A stretch of DNA of 7,757 nucleotides, taken from the NCBI GenBank assembly GCA_023142805.1, contig JAGLIU010000049.1:1-7757 (forward strand), read 5' to 3'. The notes below the pieces were generated by a model, which searched no databases, had not been told where the DNA came from, and saw nothing but the letters and a program-made list of their open reading frames with translations. Below, piece after piece: positions 6,604 to 7,757 of the stretch; the stretch's first letter is position 1; the number at the start of each line of letters is the position of its first letter. The translations under genes were made by a program, and so were the position numbers. This DNA is from Candidatus Omnitrophota bacterium (GTDB taxonomy: Bacteria; Omnitrophota; Gorgyraeia; Tantalellales; Tantalellaceae).

Positions 6604-7347
6604 ATCTTTAACCTCCTTGATCACAAGAGTACCTTTTTCTTTTGAAATACTTGACCTGATATGCATAGGAACGTTGAATTTACTCGCGACTTCCATACTC
6701 CTTGCCTGCATAACCTGCGCTCCTAAAGACGCCATCTCCAGCATCTCTTCATAACTTATGGTGCTTAATTTACGAGCTTCGGGAACTATACGAGGATCGG
6801 TAGTATACACACCCTTGACATCGGTATATATTTCACACATTTCCGCTTTTAAAACTTTGGCTAAAGCGACCGCGGTTATATCCGATCCGCCCCGACCAAG
6901 TGTGGTTATCTCATTTTTGAGGTCCTTCCCCTGGAAACCCGCGACAATAACAACTTTGTTCTCGGCAAGATGTTTCTTTATCTTACCCGTCCCCACATCC
7001 AATATTTTCGCTTTCGTATAAGACGAATCTGTCATTATTCCGACCTGAGCGCCTGTAAATGAAATGGCCTTACATCCAAGCTCGTTAAGCGCCATCGCCA
7101 AAAGCGCGACTGAAACCTGTTCTCCGGTGGCAAGCAGCATATCGAGTTCCCTTTCGGAGGGATACTTACTTATTTCTCCGGCAAGCCTTAAAAGTTCATC
7201 GGTTGTATCTCCCAGCGCTGAAACCACCGCTACAACATGATTACCTTTTCTTTTACAGGAGACTATCCTTTTCGCGACGTTGATGATCTTCTTCGTATTG
7301 GCAACGCTTGTCCCACCGTATTTTTGTACAATTATCTTTTTCTTCAT
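6118..7347 (-). CDS. lysC: Aspartate kinase, LysC (alpha subunit)
   Basis: LysC phosphorylates aspartate, the committed step toward lysine, methionine and threonine. From the ATG at 7347 it has 409 residues, the monofunctional type, with no homoserine dehydrogenase fused. The kinase domain shows QKYGGTSVA (8-16), TTLGRGGSDITAVALA (148-163) and YTDVKGVYTTDPRIV (174-188). Two ACT regions follow, about 264-330 (with DKPGEASRLF and QNIS...TDISFT, matching the lysine/threonine-sensing part of well-studied homologues) and about 343-405. Feedback inhibition is therefore likely, but inferred. An upstream ATG at 7368 would add seven residues; the chosen start has AAGGAAG at good spacing and gives the usual N-terminus. 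A strong internal ribosome binding site precedes Met249, so a beta subunit may also be made. The stop is 2 bp before cimA. Confidence 0.96.
   Translation of the reverse strand: MKKKIIVQKYGGTSVANTKKIINVAKRIVSCKRKGNHVVAVVSALGDTTDELLRLAGEISKYPSERELDMLLATGEQVSVALLAMALNELGCKAISFTGAQVGIMTDSSYTKAKILDVGTGKIKKHLAENKVVIVAGFQGKDLKNEITTLGRGGSDITAVALAKVLKAEMCEIYTDVKGVYTTDPRIVPEARKLSTISYEEMLEMASLGAQVMQARSMEVASKFNVPMHIRSSISKEKGTLVIKEVKDMEDVLVRGVTVNKKESKVTICDVADKPGEASRLFEYLAKAEVNVDMIIQNISRTNKSTDISFTVENKGLRKTKKVVKEIIKKIGAKGVKYDENIAKVSVVGIGMRSHSGVAAKMFKALASKKINIEMISTSEIKISCVVSSKDADRAVKVIHKAFGLEKKR
6611..6618 (-). promoter_or_regulatory. Internal Shine-Dalgarno for the LysC beta subunit
   Basis: The coding strand reads AAGGAGGT inside lysC, and the intervening bases TTAAAGAT place an in-frame ATG at 6603. 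This is a stronger match to the anti-SD than the site of lysC itself (AAGGAAG). The position coincides with the junction between kinase and regulatory domains. Confidence 0.65.
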
Positions 7348-7354
7348 TCTTACT
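7348..7354 (-). promoter_or_regulatory. Approximate ribosome binding region of lysC
   Basis: Upstream of the ATG at 7347 the coding strand reads AAGGAAGTAAGA (about 7348-7359), giving an AGGAA core about six bases before the start. The alternative ATG at 7368 is preceded by AAGAATAA with no good match. This decides the lysC start. Confidence 0.55.
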
Positions 7355-7380
7355 TCCTTATTCAACATTTATTCTTACGT

Positions 7381-7404
7381 AGGAACACGGCACGCCGTGC
7401 CCCC
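7381..7404 (-). other. RNA stem-loop between the apgM-like gene and lysC
   Basis: On the transcribed strand GGGGGCACGG (7404-7395), loop CGUG (7394-7391) and CCGUGUUCCU (7390-7381) form a 10-bp stem in which seven pairs are Watson-Crick and three are G-U. On the other strand the three would be A-C mismatches, so the structure favours the mRNA sense. It starts 8 nt after the apgM-like stop and ends 33 nt before the lysC ATG. No U tract follows, so it is not a standard intrinsic terminator. It could stabilise or process the mRNA, or be a worn copy of a repetitive extragenic palindrome. Confidence 0.55.
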
Positions 7405-7412
7405 GCTATTGA

Positions 7413-7757
7413 TCATTCCGCCAACAACACGCGCATCAGTTCCGATCCCTTGGCCACTCGAAGACTACCGGCTTTAGCGGAATTTTCCGAGAACACTGTA
7501 ACCTCATCCGGATCTATCCCCGTACCTACCATAGCAAAAGGAACCGGATCCCCGGTATGTGTTCTTCTTTTCACAGGCGTGGGATGATCCGGGAGTATCA
7601 ACACTCTATAACTTTCTCCCCTCTCAACCAGACCTTTGATGATCGTAGCGGTTACTTTGGAATCAAAATCTTCTATCGCTTTTATTTTTGCCCAGATATC
7701 ACCGTTATGACCCGCTTCATCAGGCGCTTCAACATGCACATACAGGATGTCATATTT
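7413..7757 (-). CDS. ApgM-like phosphoglycerate mutase homologue, probable homoserine kinase (partial, C-terminal part)
   Basis: The reading frame is open to the window edge, so the start lies outside; 114 residues are visible (7757 down to the TGA at 7415-7413). They include HVEAPDEAGHNGD and DHPTPVKRRTHTGDPVPF, the C-terminal metal-site motifs of the archaeal-type cofactor-independent phosphoglycerate mutase branch of the alkaline phosphatase superfamily; the conserved Asp and His residues are present. A bacterial subgroup of this family (TIGR02535, 'proposed homoserine kinase') sits beside homoserine dehydrogenase, threonine synthase or aspartate kinase genes in species lacking a GHMP-type ThrB. 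The position 65 bp upstream of lysC, and the DHPTP...THT...DPVPF form, fit that subgroup. The full protein would be about 400 residues. True glycolytic mutase (3-phosphoglycerate to 2-phosphoglycerate) remains possible. A GTG at 7739 is only an internal codon, not the start. Confidence 0.88.
   Translation of the reverse strand, partial: KYDILYVHVEAPDEAGHNGDIWAKIKAIEDFDSKVTATIIKGLVERGESYRVLILPDHPTPVKRRTHTGDPVPFAMVGTGIDPDEVTVFSENSAKAGSLRVAKGSELMRVLLAE

Noticed and set aside
6362..6754. Plus-strand open frame of 130 codons opposite lysC
   Set aside because: It lies entirely antisense to well-supported lysC coding sequence, and its composition mirrors the codons of that gene. No recognisable domain or convincing ribosome binding site.
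7381..7404. Intrinsic terminator after the apgM-like gene
   Set aside because: The hairpin is good, but it is followed by ACGUAAGAAU rather than a run of U, so only a stem-loop is called.
7237..7587. Plus-strand open frame spanning the lysC 5' end and the apgM-like 3' end
   Set aside because: It crosses two real genes and the intergenic hairpin in antisense; low-complexity hydrophobic start, with no domain seen.

Overview
The window is a compact, protein-coding bacterial stretch of moderate GC (about 40-45% by eye). All six recognisable genes lie on the minus strand, so transcription runs from the high-numbered end to the low-numbered end. In transcription order they are: the 3' end of an archaeal-type (ApgM-like) phosphoglycerate mutase homologue, aspartate kinase (lysC), citramalate synthase (cimA), valyl-tRNA synthetase (valS), an RluB/RsuA-family rRNA pseudouridine synthase, and quinolinate phosphoribosyltransferase (nadC). 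Every substantial plus-strand reading frame lies antisense to one of these genes and looks like a shadow.

The right part (about 4508-7757) is an aspartate-family and isoleucine biosynthesis cluster. LysC commits aspartate to the lysine/methionine/threonine branches. The ApgM-like protein, next to lysC, is of the type proposed to act as a homoserine kinase. CimA makes citramalate from pyruvate and acetyl-CoA, opening the threonine-independent route to isoleucine. valS follows cimA after 16 bp. The left part (63-1675) is a tight rRNA-modification/NAD-biosynthesis pair, separated from valS by 131 bp.

Three kinds of signal lie outside ordinary gene content. First, lysC has an excellent internal Shine-Dalgarno (AAGGAGGT) 8 nt before an in-frame ATG, at the boundary between the kinase and ACT regions; this is where a separate beta subunit begins in alpha2beta2 aspartokinases. 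Second, two copies of a degenerate heptanucleotide tandem repeat (coding-strand unit about CTA-R-R-GG) follow the nadC and valS reading frames. They differ by one 7-bp unit, supply the valS stop codon and place stops in all three frames. Third, a 10-bp RNA hairpin that uses G-U pairs only on the transcribed strand lies between the apgM-like gene and lysC.

Taxonomy is inference only. The gene set (ApgM-like protein beside lysC, lysC-cimA adjacency, archaeal-type ApgM fold in a bacterium) and the composition suggest an uncultured anaerobic bacterium such as an Omnitrophota (PVC-related) member; Desulfobacterota or Nitrospirota relatives cannot be excluded. No tRNA, rRNA, CRISPR, transposon or phage gene was seen.
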